Assembly: GCA_003327425.1 (NCBI GenBank)
Contig: QOQW01000006.1
Location: forward strand, 180,041-244,040
Source of the DNA: Candidatus Ozemibacter sibiricus
GTDB lineage: Bacteria; Muiribacteriota; Ozemobacteria; Ozemobacterales; Ozemobacteraceae
Length of the DNA: 64,000 nt
Direction of reading: 5' to 3'
Shown one piece after another: positions 52,626 through 61,486 of this stretch; positions within the stretch are counted from its first letter, which is position 1; each line of letters begins with the position of its first letter. The translations under genes were made by a program, and so were the position numbers. The notes beneath the pieces were generated by a model. It saw only the letters and a list, made by a program, of their open reading frames with translations, made no database searches and was not told the origin of the DNA.

Positions 52626-53387
52626 GTGAGAGTGCTGGTGGTTTCTGATATCCACTCCAACTGGGAAGCCTGGCAGGCCGTCTGGAAGGCGGCCCAAGCC
52701 GATGCTCCAGATGAGGTCTGGTGCCTGGGAGATCTGACGGGATACGGCCCCGACCCCGACCGTTGTCTCGACCATGTTCGAAATCTCCCTCGGCTCAAGA
52801 TGGTGATGGGCAACCACGATCGAGTGGTAGCCAAAGTCGAAAGTCCGGTGGGATTCAACCCTCATGCCATCATCGCCGCCTACCGGAATCTGGCCCGCTT
52901 GAAAGAAGACCAGACGGCCTGGCTGGCGGGGCTGCCAGGCACGTTGCAACCGCGCCCGGACATCCTCCTGTGCCACGGCAGCCCAGTCGATCCGGATGAA
53001 TACCTTCTCACGCCCCAGGTCACCGAGCCTTCCTTCCAATTCATGTACGAGCAGGGAGTGAAGCTGGCCCTGTTCGGCCACACCCATCTTCCGGCCTTCT
53101 ACGAATACAGCCCGGAGGAGGGCTTGATTGCCGACCCCGATCCCATGACGGGGCATTGGTTCAACCTGATGCTCGACGGCAGGCATTACTACCTGGTGAA
53201 CCCCGGATCGGTAGGACAGCCGCGCGATGGCAATCCGCAAGCCGCTTTCTGTCTGCTCGACCTCGAGGAGAAGAAAGGCTGCATCAGCTTTCATCGGGTG
53301 CCGTATGAGATTCAGGCCTGTCAGGAAAAAATGCGGCGGGAAAAATTTCCGGACATCCTGATCAACCGCCTGGCCATCGGCTATTGA
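52626..53387 (+). CDS. Metallophosphoesterase (YfcE/MJ0936-like)
   Basis: 253 residues from the GTG at 52626; GGAGGA is some ten bases upstream, which fits loosely. All calcineurin-like motifs are present: LVVSDIHSNWEA (Asp8, His10), CLGDLTGYGPDPD, VMGNHDRVV, LLCHGSP and LFGHTHLPAFY. The enzyme hydrolyses phosphodi- or monoesters with two metal ions; YfcE-type members act on cyclic nucleotides or generic substrates. Its 3' end precedes the PilC-like gene by 19 bases, so it could be the first gene of the pilus operon transcript. Confidence 0.85.
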   Translation: MRVLVVSDIHSNWEAWQAVWKAAQADAPDEVWCLGDLTGYGPDPDRCLDHVRNLPRLKMVMGNHDRVVAKVESPVGFNPHAIIAAYRNLARLKEDQTAWLAGLPGTLQPRPDILLCHGSPVDPDEYLLTPQVTEPSFQFMYEQGVKLALFGHTHLPAFYEYSPEEGLIADPDPMTGHWFNLMLDGRHYYLVNPGSVGQPRDGNPQAAFCLLDLEEKKGCISFHRVPYEIQACQEKMRREKFPDILINRLAIGY

Positions 53388-53406
53388 GGCACGCGAGGAG
53401 CCTTCC

Positions 53407-54624
53407 ATGGACAAGATCCTCATCAAATTCGCGGATGATCGAGGCCGGATCAGGGAAACGGTGTTCGAAACCGCCGCCCCGCAGGATCTCCGCAAGGCCC
53501 TGGTGGAGCGGGGGTATTACATCCTGTCGGAGGAGGTCCTCGATAAAGGGCTCTGGGAGCGGGTGAAAGGCCTGCTGCCCTTCCTGGGAGGGGTGTCTCT
53601 GACCGAACTGGCCGATTTCACCAAACTTCTGCGCACCCTTCTCCGCGCGGGCCTGCCGTTGCGGGATGCCCTCGACGTCTTCCTCGAAGAAGCGGCCAAG
53701 GGGCCGCTGATCCAGGCCATCGAACAGATCCGCGACGACATCGACGAAGGGATCTCGTTCAGCAAGGCCCTGGCGCGCCATCCCCAGATCTTTCCCGAGA
53801 TCTATGTCCGGACCGTCGTGGCCGGCGAGAAAGCGGGGGCCCTCGAAGCCATTCTCGGGCGCCTCGTCGTGTACTTCCAGGGGACGGTGGCCGTCCGTCG
53901 CAAACTGGCGGCGGCCCTGATCTACCCCAGCGTCCTGCTGCTGGTTTCGCTGGTCGCCATCACCTTCATGGTCGTCAAAGTGGTGCCGGAATTCGTCGAT
54001 CTGTTCCGCAGTCTCGAAGTTCCCCTGCCGCTCTTCACCCAGTTCGTGCTGGGGCTGTCTTCGTTGATCGGTACATGGTTCTGGGGCATCGTCGCCGCTC
54101 TGGCGGCGGGGACCTATTTCCTCTTGCAGTTCGCACGCACCCCCGGTGGCCGATTGGGGCTGGACCGCGCGAAACTCTGGCTCCCGCTGTTGGGCTCCCT
54201 CGAAGAGAAGTTCGCGTTCAGCCAGTTCGCGCGCACCCTCGCCACCATGCTCAACGGCGGGCTCCCGCTGGTCGAAAGCCTGGCCGTCGTCCTGGACAGT
54301 CTCGAGAACAAAGCCATCGCTGCCCGGCTCGAGGCGTTGCCCGGCATGCTCGGCCGCGGGGAAAGTTTCGCCCGTTCGCTCAAACTGCTCGGCGACGTTC
54401 CGGCCGTCATGGTGCGGGTGGTGCATGTCGGCGAGGAATCGGGCAACCTCGGCGAAATGCTGGAGAACCTGGCCGATCACTATGACGAGGAAATCAGCAA
54501 TCTCACCTCGACGCTCACCTCGTTGGTAGAACCGCTCTTGTTCCTGTTCATGGCGGTGGTGCTCGGGGCGTTCATCGTCGCCCTCCTCATGCCCGTGCTG
54601 ACTGCCGCCACCAATATCCGGTAA
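53407..54624 (+). CDS. pilC: PilC/GspF inner-membrane platform protein
   Basis: 405 residues, the canonical length. Two T2SSF domains (about 65-190 and 270-395) separated by membrane segments near 173-197 and 217-243, with the final segment 375-400. Landmarks: TDFTKLLRTLLRAGLPL, AGEKAGALEAILGRLVVYF, FAFSQFARTLATMLNGGLPLVESL and VVHVGEESGNLGEMLENLADHYDEEI, the classic PilC pattern. It anchors the assembly ATPase and pilin traffic. First clear gene of the pilC-pilB-pilM-pilN-pilO operon. Confidence 0.93.
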   Translation: MDKILIKFADDRGRIRETVFETAAPQDLRKALVERGYYILSEEVLDKGLWERVKGLLPFLGGVSLTELADFTKLLRTLLRAGLPLRDALDVFLEEAAKGPLIQAIEQIRDDIDEGISFSKALARHPQIFPEIYVRTVVAGEKAGALEAILGRLVVYFQGTVAVRRKLAAALIYPSVLLLVSLVAITFMVVKVVPEFVDLFRSLEVPLPLFTQFVLGLSSLIGTWFWGIVAALAAGTYFLLQFARTPGGRLGLDRAKLWLPLLGSLEEKFAFSQFARTLATMLNGGLPLVESLAVVLDSLENKAIAARLEALPGMLGRGESFARSLKLLGDVPAVMVRVVHVGEESGNLGEMLENLADHYDEEISNLTSTLTSLVEPLLFLFMAVVLGAFIVALLMPVLTAATNIR

Positions 54625-54639
54625 CCCCCGGAGGAATCC

Positions 54640-56535
54640 ATGGAACCCATTCGCCAGTTCCTGCTCGACAACCGGCTCCTGGACGCAGACACGGTGCACC
54701 GCCTGGCAGCGCAGGCCGGCGATCGGCCGGCGGAATTCGCCGCCCTGGTGGCCAACCAGGAACAGCTCGATCTGGGGCGTCTGCGCCGGGCCTTCGCCCA
54801 ATCGTTCAAGAAGAAGGCCTTCTATGAAATTCTCCTGGAAGATGGTGTGATCACCCTCGAGGACGTCCAAGCCATCGTCGAGGAATTCGGGGGCATCCCG
54901 GCCGATCTCGGCAAGATCCTGGTCGAGCGCAAACGTCTGACGGAAGAGCAGGCGGCGCGCACCCTGGCGCGCGAACTGGGCCTGGAATACGTCGATCTGA
55001 ACACCTATCAGGTCGACGACCAGTTGTTCAATTCGGTCGATGTCGCCCTGATGCGCACCTACCTGTTCATCCCCGACAAACGCGGGGAGAAGGATATCAC
55101 CCTGATCATGGCCAACCCCGGCAACGTCGACGAGATCGAAGCGCTCGAAGTCAAGCTGGGCCTGCCGATCGTGCCGAAGGTGGCCTGCCCCAAGAGCATC
55201 GCCAAACTGCTGGCCTTGATGGTCGAAACCAGTCTCGATTCGAAAGTGGTCTTCGCCGATCTCGAGAACCTGCCGCCCCTGGAGGTCGTGGTCGAGGAGG
55301 AGGCCGAGGAAGCGCCGCCCGCGGCCGGGGTGCCGATTCATCAAAGCATGAAGGAAGAGGCTCCGGTCGTGCGCATGGTCGATTCGATCATCCTCAAGGC
55401 GGTGCGCAAGCGGGCCAGCGATATCCACTTCGAGGTCTATGAATCGTCGTTGAAGGTGAAATACCGCATCGACGGCGTTCTCTTCGAGGTCTTGTCGGAT
55501 GTGGAGCCGGCCATGCGGGTGCCGATCATTTCGCGCCTCAAGGTCATGGCCCAGCTCGACATCGCCGAGAAACGGGTGCCGCAGGACGGTCGCTTCAAGC
55601 TGCGCATCGACGATCGCTTCGTCGATTTCCGCGTCTCGGTCCTGCCCTCGATCTTCGGCGAGACGGTGGTGCTGCGCATCCTCGACAAGTCGGCCCTCGG
55701 CCTCGACCTGCGGAAGGTCGGCCTGGCCGGCCATGATCTGCTGGTCTTCCAGCGCAACATCCTCAAGCCCTACGGCATGGTTCTGGTGGCGGGGCCGACC
55801 GGCTCGGGCAAGACCACCACCTTGTACTCGGCCATCAAATTCGTTCATACGCCCGGCGACAAATTCATCACCATCGAGGATCCCGTCGAGTACCAGTTGC
55901 CCGACATCGTCCAGATCCCTGTCAACGAGAAGAAGGGGCTGACCTTCAGTTCGGGCTTGCGGTCGATCGTCCGGCAGGACCCCGATAAGATCATGGTGGG
56001 CGAGATCCGCGACCCGGAGACCGCCAAGATCGCCATCAACGCTGCATTGACCGGGCATCTCGTCTTCAGTTCCATCCATGCCAACAATGTCATCGATGCC
56101 ATCTCGCGGCTGTCCAACATGGAGATCGACCCGTACGAATTCGTCAGCTCGTTCAATCTGATCATGTCGCAACGGCTGATCCGGATGATCTGTCCGAATT
56201 GCAAGGTTCCCGATGACACGATCACCGAAGAGGCCCGCCGATTGACCATCGATTTCGCCGCCCATGCCCATATCGCCTTCCAGCGGGGCAGCGGCTGCCG
56301 CTACTGTCACCAGACCGGGTACCAGGGACGATCGGGGATCTTCGAGGTTCTGGAAATGTCGCCCCAGATCAAACAGATGATTCTCACCCACCAATCTCCG
56401 TTGCTGATTCGCAAGACGGCCATCGAGCAGGGCATGACCCCCTTGCGGGCCGCTGGCTGGGCCAAGGTCGAACGCGGCGAGACCACCTTCGAAGAGATGA
56501 ACCGGGTCACCTTCGAAGAGGGAGGCCTGGAATGA
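54640..56535 (+). CDS. pilB: PilB/GspE assembly ATPase
   Basis: 631 residues. N-terminal MshEN-type domain (about 70-210, DLGKILVERKRLTEEQAARTLARELGLEYVDL), then the ATPase: VDSIILKAVRKRASDIHFE, Walker A AGPTGSGKTTTLYSA (about 383), Asp box TIEDPVEYQL, Walker B DKIMVGEIRDPETA, His box GHLVFSSIHANN. The zinc module is present: MICPNCKVPD and GCRYCHQTGYQGRSGIFE (four cysteines). It drives assembly of a pilus or pseudopilus. The MshEN domain may bind c-di-GMP, though its conserved RLGELL-type motif is only partly recognisable. Confidence 0.95.
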   Translation: MEPIRQFLLDNRLLDADTVHRLAAQAGDRPAEFAALVANQEQLDLGRLRRAFAQSFKKKAFYEILLEDGVITLEDVQAIVEEFGGIPADLGKILVERKRLTEEQAARTLARELGLEYVDLNTYQVDDQLFNSVDVALMRTYLFIPDKRGEKDITLIMANPGNVDEIEALEVKLGLPIVPKVACPKSIAKLLALMVETSLDSKVVFADLENLPPLEVVVEEEAEEAPPAAGVPIHQSMKEEAPVVRMVDSIILKAVRKRASDIHFEVYESSLKVKYRIDGVLFEVLSDVEPAMRVPIISRLKVMAQLDIAEKRVPQDGRFKLRIDDRFVDFRVSVLPSIFGETVVLRILDKSALGLDLRKVGLAGHDLLVFQRNILKPYGMVLVAGPTGSGKTTTLYSAIKFVHTPGDKFITIEDPVEYQLPDIVQIPVNEKKGLTFSSGLRSIVRQDPDKIMVGEIRDPETAKIAINAALTGHLVFSSIHANNVIDAISRLSNMEIDPYEFVSSFNLIMSQRLIRMICPNCKVPDDTITEEARRLTIDFAAHAHIAFQRGSGCRYCHQTGYQGRSGIFEVLEMSPQIKQMILTHQSPLLIRKTAIEQGMTPLRAAGWAKVERGETTFEEMNRVTFEEGGLE

Positions 56536-57611
56536 ACCTCTTCACCGAATTCTTCGCCCTGGACCTGGGAACTCGCAGCATCAAGGCCTTTTCGGTCAAC
56601 CCGGGCAGCGGGGGAGAAGGATACGTCGTCGCGGACGCCATTCATCACCCTCTCCCGCTGGGCTTGGTCACGGGCGGGTTCACCAATCCCGTGATCAGGT
56701 CGGGGGCCGACTTGGCCGCCGAACTTCGCCAGGTGCTGGGCCGGCTGTCGTCGCACAAGGATGGCTGCATCCTGGGCCTGCCCGATCGGTGGGTCAAGCT
56801 GCATCTGGTCGACCTCGTGCTCAAGCCGCACGAATTGAATTCTCGCGATTTCCTCTCCTGGCGATTGCGCCGCACCTTGAACCTGCCAGAGGGCCTGGAT
56901 GTGGTCATCGACCACCAGATCCTCGGGATCAGGCAGGAGGAAGAAGGGCTGGCCTGCCAGATCCTGGCGGCAGCCGTGCGGCGCGACCTGCTCGTGACGC
57001 TGTCGAGCCTGCTGGCTGATCTGCATGTCGAACTGATGGCGATCGACACCTCGACCCTGGGGGTCTACAACCTGCTCGAAGAGCAACACCCGGAAAACAC
57101 GCTCGATCGCAGCCTGATCATGTGCCACATCGGGCACGAGACCACGGTGACCAAATTCTTTAACAGCGGGCGCCTCATCTACGAGCGGGTGATCGAAGTG
57201 GCTGGCGAGGAATTCACCCGGTTGGTGGCCGAAGTCGAGCACCTCGAGCCGGCCCAGGCCGAGGCGGCCAAAGAGAGCCGGAAATTCTTCCCGCAGACCA
57301 AAGCCGAGGTGCTCGAGCAGGTGCTCCACCGGGAAACGTTGCGGAAGGTGTTCGGCAACTGGCTGCGCGAACTCAATGTCACCTTCCGGTTCTATCAAGA
57401 CAAATTCAAGGTCATGCGGTTGCCCAAAATCTATCTGACCGGCGGTTCGAGCCTTTTCCCCGGTCTGCCGGAATTCCTGACCGACTTTTTCGAGACTCCC
57501 GTCGAACGGTTCAACCCGGTGGCGGGCATTCCCAGTCCCGGGCCGATCGATGACAGGGTGAACGCCTTGGGAGCCCTGTTCGCCCCGAGTCTGGGTCTGC
57601 TGGTCCGGTAG
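56532..57611 (+). CDS. pilM: PilM-type actin-like pilus assembly ATPase
   Basis: 359 residues; ATGA overlap with pilB. Phosphate 1 motif ALDLGTRSIKAF (9-20), phosphate 2 CHIGHETTVTKF (about 198), and the adenosine motif IYLTGGSSLFPGLPEFL near 300. PilM-like proteins sit at the cytoplasmic face and bind the N-terminus of PilN. The interdomain position and gene order make PilM the best call, although in T2SS the equivalent is the cytoplasmic domain of GspL. Confidence 0.88.
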   Translation: MNLFTEFFALDLGTRSIKAFSVNPGSGGEGYVVADAIHHPLPLGLVTGGFTNPVIRSGADLAAELRQVLGRLSSHKDGCILGLPDRWVKLHLVDLVLKPHELNSRDFLSWRLRRTLNLPEGLDVVIDHQILGIRQEEEGLACQILAAAVRRDLLVTLSSLLADLHVELMAIDTSTLGVYNLLEEQHPENTLDRSLIMCHIGHETTVTKFFNSGRLIYERVIEVAGEEFTRLVAEVEHLEPAQAEAAKESRKFFPQTKAEVLEQVLHRETLRKVFGNWLRELNVTFRFYQDKFKVMRLPKIYLTGGSSLFPGLPEFLTDFFETPVERFNPVAGIPSPGPIDDRVNALGALFAPSLGLLVR

Positions 57612-57621
57612 GAGGAGCGCC

Positions 57622-58200
57622 ATGAAGCATCTGTTGAACTTCGAACCGCCGGTCAAATTCCGCAAGGGCAGCAGTTTCATGTTCCAGACCATTCTCTGTC
57701 TGCTGTATGCGCTGCCGGTCGTGATGGGGCTGGTGGTGGCATTCAACTACCTCCACCTTGAATCCCTCATCGCCCAGACGACCGAGGCGATGGACGCCCT
57801 GGAGAAACGGCATGCCCTGTTCGCGCGCCAGATGGCCGAAGCTCGCGGCGAAATCGGCGATCTGAAAGCCGACGAGGAGCGCCTGGTCAGCTATCACCGC
57901 CTCCTGGCGGGATTGTCCTTCTCCTGGACTCGCCTGTTGGGTGTTCTCGAAGGCATCCTGCCGGAAGGGGTGAGACTCGTTCGCATCCGGATCCGCCCGC
58001 AATCGGTGGTGAAGATCTTCCTCGAAGGGCAGGCCACCGAGCTCGGTCAGGTCACGGACCTGCTGCGGAAGTTCTACGCCCTGGACCGGTTTGTCGCGCC
58101 TCGCCTGAGTCGACATACCCGCGAAGAGACGCCCAACGGGCCCTTGGTCGGCTTCACCCTCGATGTGGATTATCTGCCGAAGCTGGAGGTGCAGCCATGA
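57622..58200 (+). CDS. pilN: PilN-like inner-membrane assembly protein
   Basis: 192 residues. A short cytoplasmic tail with NFEPPVKFRKGS (PilM-binding position), one membrane helix at about 20-45, a coiled coil at 50-95 and a ferredoxin-like end domain (VRLVRIRIRPQSVVKIFLEGQATEL) like PilN. It bridges PilM and PilO across the membrane. GGAGGAG precedes the ATG. Low similarity, but position is decisive. Confidence 0.78.
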   Translation: MKHLLNFEPPVKFRKGSSFMFQTILCLLYALPVVMGLVVAFNYLHLESLIAQTTEAMDALEKRHALFARQMAEARGEIGDLKADEERLVSYHRLLAGLSFSWTRLLGVLEGILPEGVRLVRIRIRPQSVVKIFLEGQATELGQVTDLLRKFYALDRFVAPRLSRHTREETPNGPLVGFTLDVDYLPKLEVQP

Positions 58201-58733
58201 TGAATCCCAAGGAAGTCCAACGGCTCAAAGAGCGGGCTCCTCTCCCGTTGATCGTGACCGTCATCATGTTCTTCGCCCCCCAGTTCCTGATCGATCCTCT
58301 GATCGACAATCTCGAAACGACTGGCAAGACGTTCGATGGGCTGGTCGCCCAGGTGCAGGGGGCTTTGCGACAACGGACGCTCGATCAAGGGCTGTCCGCC
58401 CGACGCGCCGCGGTGAGGCGGGAAATGGATCGCCTCGAGGCCTGGCTGCCCCCGGAGGACTATCTGCCCACCCTCATCGATCAATTCAATGCCCTGGCCG
58501 ACATCCTCGGCGTGGAGATCCGCTCCGTCACCTACCGTTTTCCCTCCAGCACTCCCGAGGCGGGCCCCTCGCGCCGAGTGGATATCCATCTGGCGTTGGC
58601 GGCCTCGTATGAGGCCATGCGGTCGTTTCTGCAGGCGGTGGAGGGTCTGCCTTCCCCCCTCGTGCTGACCGAGGTCGTCGCCAACCAGGATCAGACCTTC
58701 ACGGTCTCTCTGCAGCATCTGGTGAAGCCATGA
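58197..58733 (+). CDS. pilO: PilO-like inner-membrane assembly protein
   Basis: 178 residues; ATGA overlap with pilN. One membrane segment near 15-35 (LPLIVTVIMFFAPQFLI), coiled coil at about 40-80, then a ferredoxin-like domain (LGVEIRSVTYRF...AASYEAMRSFLQAVEGLPSPLVLTEV), as in PilO. It pairs with PilN in the periplasm. Confidence 0.75.
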   Translation: MMNPKEVQRLKERAPLPLIVTVIMFFAPQFLIDPLIDNLETTGKTFDGLVAQVQGALRQRTLDQGLSARRAAVRREMDRLEAWLPPEDYLPTLIDQFNALADILGVEIRSVTYRFPSSTPEAGPSRRVDIHLALAASYEAMRSFLQAVEGLPSPLVLTEVVANQDQTFTVSLQHLVKP

Positions 58734-59356
58734 AAACACAGGAATTCCCGCTTCCCCCCAAAAACCGTCTCGATGTCGTCGACACGGCTCTCCTCCAGCA
58801 AAAGGAAAAACAGGCGTTGAAATGGCTCCTGATTTTGCTGGTCCTGACCGTGTTCTACGAAAGCAAGGACTTTCTATGGTCGTCGCTGTCGATGCCAGAA
58901 TTTCCCGTACCCGAGGTCAACACCAGCCTGCGGCGGGTCTTCCCCAGTCGACGGGTCGGTCGATTGATCCAGACCCTGCAAGCGATGCAGGCCGCGCAAC
59001 CCCTGACCAGGGATGCGTTGCTCCCGTTGATCAATGACCTGCTCTGGATCAAAGACCAGGACCCGGCACGGGTCGGGCAGGCCATGCTGCAGAATCGACT
59101 ATCCATGACCCTGAACCGCCTGTGGGAAGTCTTCCATGCACCTCTATGGGAAGACCGCAAGCCCTTCGAGGGCGTCATCCAGGAAATTCGCGCCTTGTTC
59201 ACCCTGCTGCGGGAAACCCCACCTGAGCAACTGCCCGTTCCGGTCCTGCCAGTCGGCCCCCGACCATTGCTGCCACTTGAGGCCCCAGCCCGGCATCTAT
59301 TCCGGTTCGCTCATGCCCCCTCCCGTCCAGTGCTTCCGGAGGAGCGTCGAAAATGA
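58730..59356 (+). CDS. Single-pass membrane protein in the pilus operon
   Basis: 208 residues; ATGA overlap with the previous gene. A polar head of 28 residues, one membrane helix at about 29-45 (LKWLLILLVLTVFYE) and a helical periplasmic part (RRVGRLIQTLQAMQAAQPLTRDALLPLINDLLW) ending in a Pro-rich tail. In the slot where PilP or GspC would occur, but no lipobox and no HR domain is seen. The family is unknown; a role as pilotin-like or inner-membrane connector is inferred from position. Confidence 0.65.
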   Translation: MKTQEFPLPPKNRLDVVDTALLQQKEKQALKWLLILLVLTVFYESKDFLWSSLSMPEFPVPEVNTSLRRVFPSRRVGRLIQTLQAMQAAQPLTRDALLPLINDLLWIKDQDPARVGQAMLQNRLSMTLNRLWEVFHAPLWEDRKPFEGVIQEIRALFTLLRETPPEQLPVPVLPVGPRPLLPLEAPARHLFRFAHAPSRPVLPEERRK

Positions 59357-59778
59357 GCGGGATGGCCACCCCGAGGCTTGTCTTTGTTGCAATCCCTCGG
59401 TCGTCTTGCACCAGAGGTTTTACGTTGATCGAATTGATGGTGGTGGTTTCGATTCTGGGGATTCTCCTCTCGATCGCCAGCCGACGGAATGCCTTGGTTC
59501 TTGAACGATCTCGCGATGCCGCCCTGATGATCGACCTCGCCCACCTCCGCAATGCCGTGCATCAGGCGGCTCTCGAGTCTGGCGGGGTTTTCCCCGCCAC
59601 GCTCGAGGAACTCTTCCCTCGCTTTTTGAGCCGAAAACCTGGAGCCTGGCAGGGCGCCCGGGGGTCCGGAGTCATCGGGTACGATCCCATCACCGGGAAA
59701 ATCGAGCTCCGGGGGCCAGACGGCATCACTCCATCTCCCTTTTTGGATAGCAAGGGACGGCCCTATGGGGAATATTGA
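59353..59778 (+). CDS. Pseudopilin (GspG/H-like) with long leader
   Basis: 141 residues; ATGA overlap with the previous gene. The leader is about 22 residues (basic, with CTRG/FTLIELMVVVSILGILLSIA), Gly at -1 and Glu +5. After the helix, a shorter globular part ends in a GYDPITGKIELRGPD..FLDSKGRPYGEY motif resembling GspG-type C-termini. It would be processed by a prepilin peptidase. The next gene starts before its stop. Confidence 0.82.
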   Translation: MSGMATPRLVFVAIPRSSCTRGFTLIELMVVVSILGILLSIASRRNALVLERSRDAALMIDLAHLRNAVHQAALESGGVFPATLEELFPRFLSRKPGAWQGARGSGVIGYDPITGKIELRGPDGITPSPFLDSKGRPYGEY

Positions 59779-60193
59779 CCTACGCCGGGGGTTGACTCTG
59801 ATCGAATTGATCGTGTGCACGGTCATCATCGGCGTGCTCTCGGGGGTCGCGTTGCCGTTGTCCCACCATTTCGTGCGCTACCAGAAAGAGATGCTATTGA
59901 AGGAAACCCTTCGGCAGACCCGAGAAGCCATCGACCGGTATCGCAACCGGCGATTCGCTCAAGATCCCAATCGCAGCGAAGACGACTGCTGGCCGCGCAG
60001 CCTCGAGGATCTGGTGACCGACCGCCTCTTACGGCGATTGCCGGTCGATCCGATGACGGGCAGACCCACCTGGCGGGTGATTTCGAGCACCGATGAACCG
60101 GGGATCCCTTTCAGCGATGGTCGCAATGTGTTCGACCTGCGCTCCCTGGCGACGGGCACTGCTCTCGACGGAACCCCCTACTCGGAGTGGTGA
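59765..60193 (+). CDS. Pseudopilin (GspG-like)
   Basis: 142 residues, start overlapping the previous stop by 14 bases. Leader of nine residues with LRRG/LTLIELIVCTVIIGVLSGVAL (Glu +5 present). The globular part has LKETLRQTREAIDRYRNRRF, DDCWPRSLEDLVTDRLLRRLPVDPMTGRPTW and a Y-S-E-W end, which is the GspG pattern (Ca-binding loop of pseudopilins). A likely major pseudopilin of this system. Last gene before a terminator. Confidence 0.85.
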   Translation: MGNIDLRRGLTLIELIVCTVIIGVLSGVALPLSHHFVRYQKEMLLKETLRQTREAIDRYRNRRFAQDPNRSEDDCWPRSLEDLVTDRLLRRLPVDPMTGRPTWRVISSTDEPGIPFSDGRNVFDLRSLATGTALDGTPYSEW

Positions 60194-60201
60194 ACCGCGG
60201 C

Positions 60202-60256
60202 GGCTGATCGCAGGAGGGTAGGGCTACCCTCTGATCCCTTACAGATCAGCCGTTTT
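60202..60256 (+). terminator. Terminator of the pilus operon
   Basis: GGCTGATC (60202-60209) pairs with GATCAGCC (60244-60251), followed by GTTTT. Inside it a second stem GAGGGTA/TACCCTC (60214-60231, four-base loop) stacks. It is 8 bp after the stop at 60193. Confidence 0.75.
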
Positions 60257-60365
60257 GCCCGGGCCAGCGGGATGTTCAACTTCTGACCACCCCCCAGGCG
60301 GTGCCCCCGCTTGCGGACGTCCCAACTTTGCGCACCCATGGGAAATTTCGCTGGTAGAGCGGATT

Positions 60366-60416
60366 GGGATGCCATCTTCAGGCTTGGCATGGAAAATGCT
60401 TGAGCCTGGTCATCCC
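60366..60416 (+). promoter_or_regulatory. Stem-loop in the leader of the secreted-protein gene
   Basis: GGGATG (60366-60371) pairs with CATCCC (60411-60416), and CAGGCT (60379-60384) pairs with AGCCTG (60403-60408). It stands just before the ribosome site AGGAGGG (60423-60428) of the gene at 60434. No known riboswitch consensus is recognised. Confidence 0.35.
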
Positions 60417-60433
60417 ACGAAAGGAGGGACACG

Positions 60434-61003
60434 ATGCACCAGAACACCTGTCATCCATTTCCTCTCATGATTCTATTGGGTGCTTTGCTGTGGGGGCTTC
60501 CTGCGTGCCTGGGTGCCGTGGGCCTCCGTGACGAAGATGTCCTGGCCAGCCGCACCCTGACCTGCAAAGACGCCGACGGCGAAGTGAAGGTCACCATGGA
60601 ATGGCTCCGCCGGCCAGGCGAGATGGCCCTGACCATCGAATACTTCGGGTACTTGATCCAGGAAGGGACGGTGAACTTCTACCTCGAAGTGAACGGGATA
60701 CGACGCGAATTCTGCACCTTCCAGGAGCAATTGCCCTCTCGCGCGCAGCGGATCCGGTTCCGTTCCTTCCACCCGACCACGGTCCATAAAGGCGTCACCA
60801 AGCTGAAGACCCTTCCGCCAGGGGAGGTCGTCGACTACCTGCTCTTCCGCAATGCCGCGTACTATCCGCAATTCGGCAAGACCCACATCGAACTCAAATT
60901 CTTCGCCCACGGGCGATGGGATGGAGACAGCAACCATGGCAACGCCAACTACGTATTCGAATTTGAAAGTCCTGTTGAAGAAAAAACCCAAGATCATTTC
61001 TAG
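60434..61003 (+). CDS. Secreted protein of unknown function
   Basis: 189 residues from the ATG at 60434 (AGGAGGG at optimal distance). Signal peptide about 1-28 (MILLGALLWGLPACLGAVG); Cys25 is near the cleavage site but LPAC is only a weak lipobox. The mature part is strand-rich with YFGYLIQEGTVNFYLEVNGIRREF and a C-terminal acidic tail (EFESPVEEKTQDHF). HGRWDGDSNHGNANYVFEF near the end could bind metal. No family recognised. Confidence 0.7.
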   Translation: MHQNTCHPFPLMILLGALLWGLPACLGAVGLRDEDVLASRTLTCKDADGEVKVTMEWLRRPGEMALTIEYFGYLIQEGTVNFYLEVNGIRREFCTFQEQLPSRAQRIRFRSFHPTTVHKGVTKLKTLPPGEVVDYLLFRNAAYYPQFGKTHIELKFFAHGRWDGDSNHGNANYVFEFESPVEEKTQDHF

Positions 61004-61486
61004 ACCGGAAACCGTTGGGCAGAAACTGCCCGTGATCCGGCGCCCGCCAGTGATCCCCGGATTCCGTCGAGGGCAATGAGATGCTGCCCAGGGAATTGCT
61101 GACCGGCGCCGCCATGACAGAGCGCCTCGCACGATGGACCGCCGTCCTGCAGCCGGCCCCAATCTTCGCGAAGCCATCGCGAGAGATCGAACCGAGGGAG
61201 CATCCGGGTGATGACCGTAAGAACGGTGCATCCCAGATCCTACCAACCCGCCCCAGCGAGTCTTCTCAGGCCACGGGAAATGAGGGGCCGGTGGCTGGCC
61301 CTCCCACAGGGATCGGGGAAATGACGGAATCCGGTTGATGGGGTTCTGCTCTCAGGGCGGAACCCGCTTCAACGGTCATCTCCCTCGGATTCGGTCTGAA
61401 ATTCGGAGCAAAGCCGCCTCGGCTGAGGCAGCCGCCCGACCTGGACGATCGCTTGGCCTGTTCCCGAAGGGGGGCCCTGGCCGCGG
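61004..61486. other. Intergenic region, 483 bp, no gene seen
   Basis: It lies between a rightward gene and the leftward M23 gene. Short open frames at 61081-61338 and nearby lack ribosome sites and protein-like composition. A GC-rich imperfect hairpin near 61284-61305 (GAGGGGCC/GGCCCTC) has no T run. I see no promoter, RNA or repeat here. Confidence 0.5.

Noticed and set aside
53362..56394. A 1010-codon open frame on the minus strand
   Set aside because: It lies antisense to pilC and pilB and reads as Asp/Gln/His/Arg-rich sequence typical of the complement of GC-rich coding DNA. The plus-strand genes have complete motifs.
61081..61338. 85-codon open frame in the 483-bp gap
   Set aside because: No ribosome site, no recognisable features, and low-complexity polar sequence.
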